Of a DNA stretch of 14,032 nt, positions 7,117 through 12,826 are shown piece after piece. This DNA is from Ileibacterium sp. (GTDB taxonomy: Bacteria > Bacillota_I > Bacilli_A > Erysipelotrichales > Erysipelotrichaceae). The notes under the pieces are model-generated. The model ran no database searches. It was not told where the DNA came from and was given only the letters and a program-made list of their open reading frames with translations. The DNA lies in contig JABUSF010000001.1 of NCBI GenBank assembly GCA_021443945.1, positions 156,847 through 170,878 on the forward strand, given 5' to 3'. Positions within the stretch are counted from its first letter, which is position 1. Each line of letters begins with the position of its first letter. The position numbers and the translations under genes are program-made.

Positions 7117-7476
7117 ATGCCAATCAGCAAATCAAATGAATACGGAACTGTAGAAATTTCATTGGATGCCATTGCATCTTTAGTCGGCGGAACCGTAAAC
7201 GAATGTTATGGAATCGTCGGAATGGCGAGCCAGAAACTTCTGAAGGACGGATGGGCCGAGCTGCTCGGCAAAGACACCTATTCCAAAGGTGTCATTGTCC
7301 GTCAGGACGGCAACTCCCTGATCCTCGATATTTACGTAGTCGCCATGCAGGGCATTAAATTGTCCGAAGTGATGCTGGGAGCCCAGCAGCGGGTGAAATA
7401 CGTTCTTGAGAAGACTCTCGAAGTCAAAGTTGAAGCTGTCAACATGTTCGTACAGGGAGTTAAGGCTGTAAAGTAG
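7117..7476 (+). CDS. Asp23/Gls24 (DUF322, YloU-like) family protein
   Basis: The 119-residue product matches the Asp23/YloU family, small proteins with no enzymatic motif; some members are membrane-associated and linked to alkaline or envelope stress. Features include the N-terminal YGTVEISLDAIASLVGG, the VNECYGIVGMA segment (family pattern around a GV/GIVGM turn), and the C-terminal LGAQQRVKYVLEKTLEVKVEAVNMFVQG in two parts. In many Bacillota this gene sits directly upstream of the DAK2/FakA gene, as here (9-base gap). Start choice: AGGAGG at 7105-7110 is 6 bases before ATG 7117; the ATG at 7111 directly abuts the Shine-Dalgarno and is unlikely. The molecular role in this operon is not established. 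Confidence 0.9.
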   Translation: MPISKSNEYGTVEISLDAIASLVGGTVNECYGIVGMASQKLLKDGWAELLGKDTYSKGVIVRQDGNSLILDIYVVAMQGIKLSEVMLGAQQRVKYVLEKTLEVKVEAVNMFVQGVKAVK

Positions 7477-7485
7477 GAGAACGAT

Positions 7486-9117
7486 ATGGAAAGAATTGAT
7501 GGAAAGCTCTTTAAGGATATGCTTTTTTCGGGGATGAACTGCCTGGGCAACAACCAGGCAAGAATCGATGCCCTGAACGTATTCCCGGTCCCAGACGGCG
7601 ATACGGGTACCAATATGTATTTGACCTTTTCCAACGGGGTAAACGAAGCACTGAAAACAGACAGTGATTCCGTCGGAAAAATCGCCAAAACACTCTCCCG
7701 CGGACTCTTAATGGGTGCCCGCGGTAACTCTGGTGTTATTACATCCCAGATTTTCAGAGGATTCTACCAGGCGGTAGAAGATTTGAATACGATGGATGCC
7801 ATGCAGCTGGCCAGTGCGCTGGTCAACGGAAGCCGTGTAGCCTACAAAGCGGTTATGCGGCCTGTAGAAGGTACGATCCTGACCGTTATTCGTGAAGCAG
7901 CAGACTATACATATGCCTATGCAGTCACCAACGATGTCCAGGACTGCATTGAAGTCATGGCCAAAATGGTGGAAGAAGCGGAAATTTCCCTGAATACCAC
8001 TCCGGATCTGCTTCCTGTTCTGAAGGAAGTAGGCGTTGTGGATTCCGGCGGAGCCGGACTGCTCTCCATTCTGGAAGGCTTCCTGTCTGCCATGAAGGGG
8101 GATGTCATTCAGGCGGATGCGTCTGCTCAGGCAGAGGAATCTGCACAGGCCAAAGTGGAAGGAGAAGGAGAATTCGGTTTCTGTACAGAATTCATCCTGG
8201 AACTTTCCGAACAGGGCATGAAGCATTTCTCTGAAGAAAGCTTCAAAGAAGAACTGGCTACCATTGGAAACTCCATCGTCTGTGTACAGGATGAAGACCT
8301 GGTCAAAGTTCATGTGCATACTTTGGAACCAGCTACAGCGGTCAAAATGGGCAAACGCCAGGGACGCTTCATGAAACTGAAAGTTGAAAATATGTCTGAT
8401 CAGCACGACGAAATCCTCAGCAAGGAAAAAGAGGAACTGGAAGAGCTGAGCAGTGAACATAAAAAATATGGACTGATTGCCGTGGCAGCCGGCGAAGGAA
8501 TCCGCGATATGTTCAAGGATCTGCGCGTTGATGTTGTCATCTCCGGCGGTCAGACAATGAACCCTTCCACAGAAGATTTCATTGAAGCCATTAAAAAACT
8601 GAACTGCGACACCATTTATGTCTTCCCAAACAACTCCAACATCATCATGGCTGCTCAGCAGGCCGGTGCGGTGATGGAAGACAGAGATGTGCGTGTCCTT
8701 CCAACAAAGACAATTCCTCAGGGTATGGCTGCCTGCATTATGTTCAATCCGGAAGCAGATGCCGATGACAACCAGGCAGATATGGAAGAAGCCATTTCCA
8801 ACGTGAAGAGCGGGGAAGTGACTTATGCCATTAAAGACACCACCTATGAAGGCCTGGACATTAAAGCCGGCGAATACATGGGTATTTACGGCAAAGCCAT
8901 CGTCGTCAGCCAGCCGGATATGATGGAAGCATCCAAAACGCTTTTGTCCAAAATGCTGGATGAGGATTCCGAACTGGTTACTCTGATTTACGGAGAAGAC
9001 GCCATGAAGGAACAGGCGGAAGAACTGGCCGAATACATCGAAGAAATCAGCTCTGCTGAAACGGAGATTTACAGCGGAAAACAGCCGGTTTACTCTTTTA
9101 TCATTGGCGTAGAATAG
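7486..9117 (+). CDS. fakA: FakA (YloV-like), ATP-binding subunit of fatty acid kinase
   Basis: FakA phosphorylates fatty acids presented by a FakB (DegV-family) protein, feeding exogenous fatty acids to phospholipid synthesis. The 543-residue product has the family length and three domains. The first is an N-terminal DhaL/DAK2 nucleotide-binding domain (about 1-205) with the Mg-binding NVFPVPDGDTGTNM (D37, D39), LLMGARGNSGVITSQ, GTILTVIREAA and VVDSGGAGL. An Ala/Glu/Gln-rich linker follows (about 208-226). The middle domain carries Cys233 in FGFCTEF and His276/His278 in KVHVHT, matching the zinc-ligand triad described for staphylococcal FakA. The C-terminal EDD-like domain (about 325-543) includes VVISGGQTMNPSTEDF. 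No FakB is in the window, so it must be encoded elsewhere. AGGAG around 7475-7480 precedes the start. The gene ends in a strong terminator. Confidence 0.95.
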   Translation: MERIDGKLFKDMLFSGMNCLGNNQARIDALNVFPVPDGDTGTNMYLTFSNGVNEALKTDSDSVGKIAKTLSRGLLMGARGNSGVITSQIFRGFYQAVEDLNTMDAMQLASALVNGSRVAYKAVMRPVEGTILTVIREAADYTYAYAVTNDVQDCIEVMAKMVEEAEISLNTTPDLLPVLKEVGVVDSGGAGLLSILEGFLSAMKGDVIQADASAQAEESAQAKVEGEGEFGFCTEFILELSEQGMKHFSEESFKEELATIGNSIVCVQDEDLVKVHVHTLEPATAVKMGKRQGRFMKLKVENMSDQHDEILSKEKEELEELSSEHKKYGLIAVAAGEGIRDMFKDLRVDVVISGGQTMNPSTEDFIEAIKKLNCDTIYVFPNNSNIIMAAQQAGAVMEDRDVRVLPTKTIPQGMAACIMFNPEADADDNQADMEEAISNVKSGEVTYAIKDTTYEGLDIKAGEYMGIYGKAIVVSQPDMMEASKTLLSKMLDEDSELVTLIYGEDAMKEQAEELAEYIEEISSAETEIYSGKQPVYSFIIGVE

Positions 9118-9140
9118 CTGTTGTGTCCAAAATATAACTG

Positions 9141-9187
9141 AAAAGGGTATCCTTTGCCTGAAATCTGTGCAAAAGGATACCCTTTTT
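9141..9187 (+). terminator. Rho-independent terminator after fakA
   Basis: A 15-bp perfect inverted repeat, AAAAGGGTATCCTTT (9141-9155) with AAAGGATACCCTTTT (9172-9186), surrounds a 16-base loop and ends in a T run. The A run on the 5' side makes it potentially bidirectional. Confidence 0.88.
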
Positions 9188-9255
9188 GTGTTTTTTCTGG
9201 TTTCTAAAAAAATCATATTGCATTTTAAACTTAAACATAATAATCTTAATTTGTT

Positions 9256-9273
9256 CTTAATCTTCAGATTAAG
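9256..9273. repeat. Palindrome CTTAATCT-TC-AGATTAAG upstream of spx
   Basis: Exact 8-base arms separated by 2 bases. The symmetry and A/T-rich character are operator-like. It lies about 290 bases upstream of the spx start and about 70 bases past the fakA terminator. Confidence 0.55.
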
Positions 9274-9420
9274 AGAATCTGATCGGCAAGGTCAGAACTT
9301 GATCCCCCAACCACAGCTGCTTCCCGTTATCAGACTGTGAATCTGGAGAAAAATGATCTTATATGCGGTAAAAAGGCAGATATGCATTGGTTTATCCCTT
9401 CGTTTTTACAAGATTTTGGA

Positions 9421-9440
9421 GAATCATTCCGGAACGGTTC
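9421..9440. repeat. Imperfect palindrome centred on TTCCGGAA upstream of spx
   Basis: GAATCATTCC and GGAACGGTTC match as inverted arms at 8 of 10 positions around a perfect TTCCGGAA core. It may be an operator half-site pair. The CCGGA core resembles the arms of the 7076-7095 repeat, but the overlap is too short to claim a shared regulator. Confidence 0.4.
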
Positions 9441-9562
9441 TTTAAAATATTGTAAAAACAACCATTAATAACCGCATTAGTAAAAAATTAAGACAGTACC
9501 TTGCTGTTAAGAGAAAGCGCCCGGTTTTCCCATTTAGGAAAATCCGACTGAAAGGACAAATT

Positions 9563-9985
9563 ATGGTTATTATTTATACATCCCCCGGCTGTGCCAGCTG
9601 CCGCAAAGCAAAACAGTGGCTTCGGGACAATCACATTTCTTTTATCGAAAAGAATATTTTTTCCAACCTGCTCAAAGAAGGAGAAATCAAGTACCTCATG
9701 AGCCGCTGCGAGCATGGAACAGAAGATATCATTTCCACTCGCTCCAAAGCGTTCCAGTCTTTAAAACAGGAAGTGGACGATTATTCTCTGAGCGAACTGG
9801 TGAAACTGATCCAGAAAAACCCATCCATTCTGAAGCGCCCCATCCTTCTTTCTGAACGAACCATGGTCGTTGGATATGATGATGATGAAATTACAGCTGT
9901 CACACCTGTTGAAATGAGAACAGTGGACGAAGACCGTCATTCCACCATTACCAGAGAAGAACTGCTCCACTTAAAAACCCACTAA
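9563..9985 (+). CDS. spx: Spx, redox-responsive RNA polymerase-binding regulator
   Basis: Spx is an ArsC-like thioredoxin-fold protein that binds the C-terminal domain of the RNA polymerase alpha subunit and redirects transcription during disulfide stress. ClpXP degrades it in unstressed Bacillus cells. The 140-residue product begins MVIIYTSPGCASCRKAKQWL with the CxxC redox switch at Cys10/Cys13. DIISTRSKAFQ (55-65) is a family signature. Gly52, needed for alpha-subunit contact in B. subtilis, and Arg92 in KRPILL are conserved at the same numbers. GYDDDEI (104-110) is also typical. The protein is about nine residues longer than the B. subtilis form, mainly at the C-terminus (TREELLHLKTH), where ClpXP recognition occurs. 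AAAGGA at 9551-9556 serves the ATG. Single-gene unit with its own terminator. Spx-family paralogues (MgsR-like) are an alternative, but the residues favour Spx itself. Confidence 0.93.
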   Translation: MVIIYTSPGCASCRKAKQWLRDNHISFIEKNIFSNLLKEGEIKYLMSRCEHGTEDIISTRSKAFQSLKQEVDDYSLSELVKLIQKNPSILKRPILLSERTMVVGYDDDEITAVTPVEMRTVDEDRHSTITREELLHLKTH

Positions 9986-10007
9986 GACAAACCGATGTTT
10001 TCCTGCA

Positions 10008-10037
10008 AGCTTCCAATTTTGGAAGCTCTTTTATTTT
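10008..10037 (+). terminator. Rho-independent terminator after spx
   Basis: AGCTTCC (10008-10014) pairs with GGAAGCT (10021-10027) around a 6-base loop, followed by CTTTTATTTT. It starts about 20 bases after the spx stop codon. Confidence 0.8.
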
Positions 10038-10090
10038 GAAAAAGAGAATAGAAGGATTGCCCAAGGTTTGATTCATTTTTTGCATTCGGA

Positions 10091-10099
10091 TGATAAAAT
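10091..10099 (+). promoter_or_regulatory. Extended -10 promoter of the ROK kinase gene
   Basis: TGA-TAAAAT is an extended -10 element 32 bases upstream of the ATG at 10132. A TTGATT at 10068-10073 is a possible -35, but the 20-base spacing is long, so the extended -10 would carry the promoter. Confidence 0.5.
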
Positions 10100-10131
10100 G
10101 AAACAGAAGAAAATGCATGGAGGAAAGTTAC

Positions 10132-11037
10132 ATGAAATATGCTGTAGGTGTCGATATTGGCGGAACCAATACCCGTGTCGCCTTAATTGACGAGGACTTA
10201 AACCTTGTAAAACGTGTCCAGTTTTCTACGGATACAACAGATCCGGAAGCAACTTTAAAGAAAGTGGCTTCTACCATCGAAAGTTTTGGAAAAGAGATCG
10301 AAGGCGTTGGCATTTCCTGCCCTGGACCATTGGATCTGATCAACGGTTATGTCATTTCCACGCCAAACCTGAAAGAAAAATGGTGGGGATATAAAATTAC
10401 AGACAATCTGAAAGAGATGCTCGGCGGCGTTCCGGTTTATCTGGAAAACGATGCCAACCTGGCAGCACTTGCAGAAGCAGTTGCCGGGGATGGAAAAGAC
10501 AAACGCTTTGTACAGTTTTTGACCATTTCCACCGGCCTTGGATCCGGTCAGGTCATTGATAAGCAGATTTACATTGGATCTCATGGGTTTGCCCATGAAG
10601 TAGCCAATGCGATCATGTGGAGAGACGGACCAAGTCATGGTGTCATTCTGCCTGGCGGAATTGAAGCTCTCTCTTCCGGTACAGCCATTACCACCAGAGC
10701 TCAGAAAGCTGGCCTGGATGTGGAACATGCCGGAAATGTGAACGATCTGGCTGCTGCAGGAAATGAAACGGCTGCTGAAATTATGAACGATGCCAAAGAA
10801 TATCTGGCAAACTTCATCGCCACTCTGATTGCTGTAACAGATCCGGAAATCATCATTCTTGGAGGATCCGTTGCCATGAAGATCGACGGCTTTGTGGAAG
10901 ACGTGGAAAACAGAGTCCGTGAAAAAGTATTCGCTCCTCTTAAACCTTATGTAGACATTCGCCGCTCTACTTTAAACGAAGACTCTGGTCTGTTAGGAGC
11001 CGGCTATCTGGCTTTCTCCAAAGCAAAAGCAGAATAA
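10132..11037 (+). CDS. ROK-family sugar kinase, glucokinase-like, without the zinc-binding cysteine motif
   Basis: ROK kinases phosphorylate glucose, N-acetylmannosamine, fructose, allose or similar sugars with ATP. The 301-residue product begins YAVGVDIGGTNTRVALID (phosphate-binding loop). It has ISCPGPLD (61-68), LENDANLAALAEA (104-116) with the catalytic base Asp107, the nucleotide-site TISTGLGSG (131-139), and PEIIILGGSVA (238-248) near the C-terminus. Where the family normally has GEIGH followed by CxCGxxGCxE, this protein reads HEVANAIMWRDGPSHGVILP then GGIEALSSG. All three cysteines are absent, and Glu178 of the final position is kept. Start choice: GGAGG at 10119-10123 sits 8 bases before ATG 10132; an ATG at 10117 precedes the Shine-Dalgarno. 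Substrate is uncertain: glucokinase is the default, but the changed metal region cautions against it. Single-gene unit. Confidence 0.9.
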   Translation: MKYAVGVDIGGTNTRVALIDEDLNLVKRVQFSTDTTDPEATLKKVASTIESFGKEIEGVGISCPGPLDLINGYVISTPNLKEKWWGYKITDNLKEMLGGVPVYLENDANLAALAEAVAGDGKDKRFVQFLTISTGLGSGQVIDKQIYIGSHGFAHEVANAIMWRDGPSHGVILPGGIEALSSGTAITTRAQKAGLDVEHAGNVNDLAAAGNETAAEIMNDAKEYLANFIATLIAVTDPEIIILGGSVAMKIDGFVEDVENRVREKVFAPLKPYVDIRRSTLNEDSGLLGAGYLAFSKAKAE

Positions 11038-11065
11038 AATCATTGTTTTCAATCATTCTGAAAGG

Positions 11066-11101
11066 AAAGCTTTCGGCCTGAAACAGCCGGAAGCTTTTTT
11101 T
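11066..11101 (+). terminator. Rho-independent terminator after the ROK kinase gene
   Basis: AAAGCTTTCGGC (11066-11077) pairs with GCCGGAAGCTTT (11086-11097), 12 pairs with one wobble, over an 8-base loop, ending in seven Ts. Confidence 0.9.
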
Positions 11102-11178
11102 GCGGTATTCAAACGAGCATGAAAAAAGCGGCTGGATTTTCGCTTTGATGGACTTCAGTCATGGAACAGGAGGTTCGA

Positions 11179-11277
11179 ATGAGCAGGGGAGCGGAATGGA
11201 ATGAACGGCTGATTTTGAAGGTACAAACAGGGGATTGGGTTATTGAAGTTTATTGTTTTGTATTTCTATATCTTTAG
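11179..11277 (+). CDS. Possible 32-residue small protein, unrecognised
   Basis: A 33-codon frame, MSRGAEWNERLILKVQTGDW followed by a hydrophobic C-terminal end (YCFVFLYL), is preceded by AGGAGG at about 11169-11173, 5 bases before the ATG. An in-frame ATG at 11161 would add six residues but has no ribosome-binding site. No family is recognised. With no promoter or conservation data the frame may be fortuitous; it could also be the decayed tail of a gene associated with the IS-like end downstream. Confidence 0.22.
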   Translation: MSRGAEWNERLILKVQTGDWVIEVYCFVFLYL

Positions 11278-11311
11278 TCCACATTAATATCGTATAAAAC
11301 AATAAAAATAA

Positions 11312-11370
11312 GTGCCGAAAAGGGACAATTTAGCGCCCAAAAAGGGACAACCACAAAAGTTCGACTGACA
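11312..11370. mobile_element. Solitary IS21-like insertion-sequence end (remnant)
   Basis: Two direct repeats, GTGCCGAAAAGGGACAA (11312-11328) and GCGCCCAAAAAGGGACAA (11333-11350), share AAAAGGGACAA with a 22-base period. They are followed by CCACAAAAGTTCGACTGACA, ending at 11370. Read on the minus strand, the segment begins TGTCAGTCGAAC and then carries two copies of TTGTCCCTTTT. A TG...CA terminus with internal tandem repeats of about 20 bases is the arrangement known for IS21-family ends. No istA/istB genes and no second end are in the window, so this would be a solo remnant. The alternative is a pair of regulator binding sites. Confidence 0.45.
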
Positions 11371-11392
11371 TATTTATTGATTGTGCTATTAT
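11365..11392 (+). promoter_or_regulatory. Promoter of the ACP-like gene with the -35 in the IS-like end
   Basis: The -35 CTGACA (11365-11370, five of six consensus positions) and the -10 TATTAT (11387-11392) are 16 bases apart, and TGC at 11384-11386 makes it an extended -10. The -35 coincides exactly with the last six bases of the IS-like end. The leader would be about 50 bases, with AAGGAGG at 11439-11445. Confidence 0.7.
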
Positions 11393-11450
11393 GAAGTCAC
11401 AAATCATAACAAACAATAAATTTCAGGAAATCATAATTAAGGAGGCACTT

Positions 11451-11675
11451 ATGCTGCAGAGAACAATCGATATTATTTCCAGAGAGCTTTCCATCCATCC
11501 AAATAAAGTACAGCGCGACAGCCGCATTGTCGATGATCTCAATGTTGACCGTGCCGACTTACTGAGCATTGTGACAGACTTGGAAGATGAATATGACATC
11601 ATCATTGATTACAATCGTCTCAATGACTTCATCACTGTGAATGATCTTGAAACATACGTTGAAAGCAGAATTTGA
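11451..11675 (+). CDS. Acyl-carrier-protein-like protein lacking the phosphopantetheine serine
   Basis: The 74-residue product aligns without gaps to bacterial ACPs across IISRELSIHPNKVQ, DSRIVDDLNVDRADLLSIV, TDLEDEYDI and ITVNDLETYVES, with the expected acidic helix II and length. In normal ACPs the helix II start is DSL, where Ser carries the 4'-phosphopantetheine arm (Ser36 in E. coli). Here the position is Arg34 (DRA, codon CGT at bases 11550-11552), so the standard holo form cannot be made. No serine is at a neighbouring position. The ATG at 11451 is chosen because AAGGAGG lies 5 bases upstream; the in-frame ATG at 11391 lies inside the -10 box. No fatty-acid or polyketide gene is nearby. 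It may be a regulatory or structural ACP paralogue with a binding role. The fold assignment is firm, the function unknown. Confidence 0.88.
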   Translation: MLQRTIDIISRELSIHPNKVQRDSRIVDDLNVDRADLLSIVTDLEDEYDIIIDYNRLNDFITVNDLETYVESRI

Positions 11676-11696
11676 ACATATAGTATCCTTTTTCAG

Positions 11697-11733
11697 CAGG
11701 GGGTCTGGGACAGAGACCCCCTGGTTTTTTTTT
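11697..11733 (+). terminator. Strong rho-independent terminator after the ACP-like gene
   Basis: CAGGGGGTCT (11697-11706) pairs perfectly with AGACCCCCTG (11714-11723) over a 7-base loop, followed by nine Ts (11725-11733). Confidence 0.95.
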
Positions 11734-11863
11734 GTTTTCCCAATCTGAGGAAGACCGCGGTTTGCCAAACACTGGAGTGCCGGAAAGAGGGGGTGGAAAG
11801 AAATCCAAGAACCTTTTTGCTTTGTAAATTTTCGTTTTTTTTACGAATCATCTATTGCAATTT

Positions 11864-11891
11864 TTGAGACGAATTACATGGAAAATATTTT
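11864..11891 (+). promoter_or_regulatory. Candidate promoter of the phosphoesterase gene
   Basis: TTGAGA (11864-11869, five of six -35 positions) and TATTTT (11886-11891, four of six -10 positions) are separated by 16 bases, about 95 bases upstream of the start codon. Confidence 0.4.
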
Positions 11892-11985
11892 GCTCAGTGT
11901 AAGTGTTATCAAAGGATTCCTGCCTTGTATTTGAATGGCTGCGTGAGTATTCTTAATGCAGAACGAAAGCATATGGAGATTTATC

Positions 11986-12771
11986 ATGATTTATATTACT
12001 GGCGATATACATGGTGCATTTGATATACATAAAATCAATCCTGATGAGTTTATTCCGGGCAGGACATTAACCCCGAATGACTATGTCATCATCTGTGGAG
12101 ATTTTGGATGCATCTGGGATGGAGGAAGCTCAGACCGATTCTGGCTGAACTGGCTGGAATCACTACCCTGGAATACCGTTTTCATTGACGGAAATCACGA
12201 AAATTTCAGTGTTTTAAATGCCTATCCGGAAGAAGAATGGCACGGAGGAAAAGTACATCGGATTCGTTCAAACATTTTCCATTTGAAAAGGGGAGAAGTC
12301 TTCGATATTGAAGGTCATTCCTTTCTGGCAATGGGAGGCGCCTTCAGCCATGATGTTTCCTATCGGCAGAAAGATGTGAACTGGTGGCAGGAAGAAATGC
12401 TGACCAAAGAGGAAGCGGAAAATGCCAGGGAGAATTTGGAGAAAAGAGACTGGAAAGTGGATTATGTCCTCTCTCATGACATTTACAAGTCTCATCCATT
12501 AAGCACAAGTTTTGACAACACAATGGATCCATATAATGACAATCAGGTCGATATTCAGCAGGCGCTGGAAGACATCCGCACCAAACTGGATTACCAGAAA
12601 TGGTTCCATGGTCACTATCATAAAGATCTGGTCTGTGAGATGGATGGAAAGCCAACTTATACGATGTATGACAATGTGATGAAGCTGGAAGACTTTGATC
12701 ATTGTGATACCTTTAAATCCATTGGTTCTGACCAGCCTGTCGAAATGCATAATTTTCAGGTTTATCATTAA
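11986..12771 (+). CDS. Calcineurin-like metallophosphoesterase
   Basis: Members of this superfamily hydrolyse phosphomono- or diesters with a two-metal centre. The 261-residue cytosolic product shows the metal-binding motifs in order: GDIHG (Asp7, His9), CGDFG (Asp39), GNHEN (Asn70, His71), LSHD (His164) and FHGHYH (His208, His210). That order is diagnostic of the fold. The C-terminal about 50 residues, after GHYHKDLVCEMDG, form a short beta-rich end without an extra domain. Start choice: GGAG at 11975-11978 is 7 bases before ATG 11986, and MIYITGDIHG is the expected N-terminus; the in-frame ATG at 11956 has no ribosome-binding site. Such proteins are often labelled serine/threonine phosphatases, but the substrate cannot be inferred here. 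Monocistronic and convergent with the aldolase-subunit gene. Confidence 0.92.
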   Translation: MIYITGDIHGAFDIHKINPDEFIPGRTLTPNDYVIICGDFGCIWDGGSSDRFWLNWLESLPWNTVFIDGNHENFSVLNAYPEEEWHGGKVHRIRSNIFHLKRGEVFDIEGHSFLAMGGAFSHDVSYRQKDVNWWQEEMLTKEEAENARENLEKRDWKVDYVLSHDIYKSHPLSTSFDNTMDPYNDNQVDIQQALEDIRTKLDYQKWFHGHYHKDLVCEMDGKPTYTMYDNVMKLEDFDHCDTFKSIGSDQPVEMHNFQVYH

Positions 12772-12774
12772 CGA

Positions 12775-12813
12775 AAAAACCGTGTCTTTCCAAAAGAGAA
12801 AAACACGGTTTTT
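12775..12813. terminator. Bidirectional terminator between convergent genes
   Basis: AAAAACCGTGT (12775-12785) pairs perfectly with ACACGGTTTTT (12803-12813) over a 17-base loop. The A run on one side and the T run on the other let it serve both the phosphoesterase gene (stop at 12771) and the minus-strand aldolase-subunit gene (stop at 12827). Confidence 0.88.
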
Positions 12814-12826
12814 GTATGCCGGTTTG

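Larger units (their letters stand above)
9118..9562. other. 445-base intergenic region between fakA and spx
   Basis: After the fakA terminator, about 375 bases separate it from spx. No convincing gene is present. Near the spx start, TTTTCC (9526-ish) and GGAAAA flank a short loop, a weak hairpin about 20 bases upstream of the start codon. Two palindromes (9256-9273 and 9421-9440) are listed separately. I could not identify a confident promoter: candidates such as TTGCAT (9218) with TAATCT (9241), or TAAAAT at 9443-9448, are weak. A long regulated leader or multiple promoters would be plausible for spx, which is multiply controlled in Bacillus, but this is inference. Confidence 0.5.
11038..11450. 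other. 413-base intergenic region between the ROK kinase and the ACP-like gene
   Basis: Contents in order: the ROK terminator (11066-11101); a stretch with a weak AAAGCG/CGCTTT inverted repeat (11125-11146); a possible 32-codon reading frame (11179-11277); an A/T-rich stretch to about 11310; an IS-end-like segment with direct repeats (11312-11370); and the ACP-like gene promoter and leader. Apart from the short frame I see no coding signal. Confidence 0.6.
11676..11985. other. 310-base intergenic region between the ACP-like and phosphoesterase genes
   Basis: It contains the ACP terminator, an A/T-rich stretch with a small TTCGT/ACGAA inverted repeat (11831-11847), and a promoter candidate for the phosphoesterase gene (11864-11891). 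No other gene is visible. Confidence 0.6.

Noticed and set aside
7708..9216. Long minus-strand open frame (502 codons) opposite fakA
   Set aside because: It is antisense to a well-supported FakA gene, its translation is Phe/His/Gln-rich with no recognisable motif, and it spans the fakA terminator. It is a by-product of fakA codon use.
9353..9445. A 30-codon frame upstream of spx (MILYAVKRQICIG...) with GGAG nearby
   Set aside because: The spacing from GGAG to the ATG is only 4 bases, the composition is not distinctive, and the stop overlaps A/T-rich sequence. It is too weak to list as a gene.
11312..11350. The two AAAAGGGACAA repeats as a CRISPR remnant or replication iterons
   Set aside because: There are only two copies of 11 shared bases with a 22-base period, with no spacers, cas genes or replication gene nearby. 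The TG...CA terminus fits an IS end better.
11391..11450. Upstream in-frame ATG extending the ACP-like protein by 20 residues
   Set aside because: The ATG overlaps the TATTAT -10 box, lacks a Shine-Dalgarno sequence, and the added residues do not belong to the ACP fold. ATG 11451 has AAGGAGG at the right distance.
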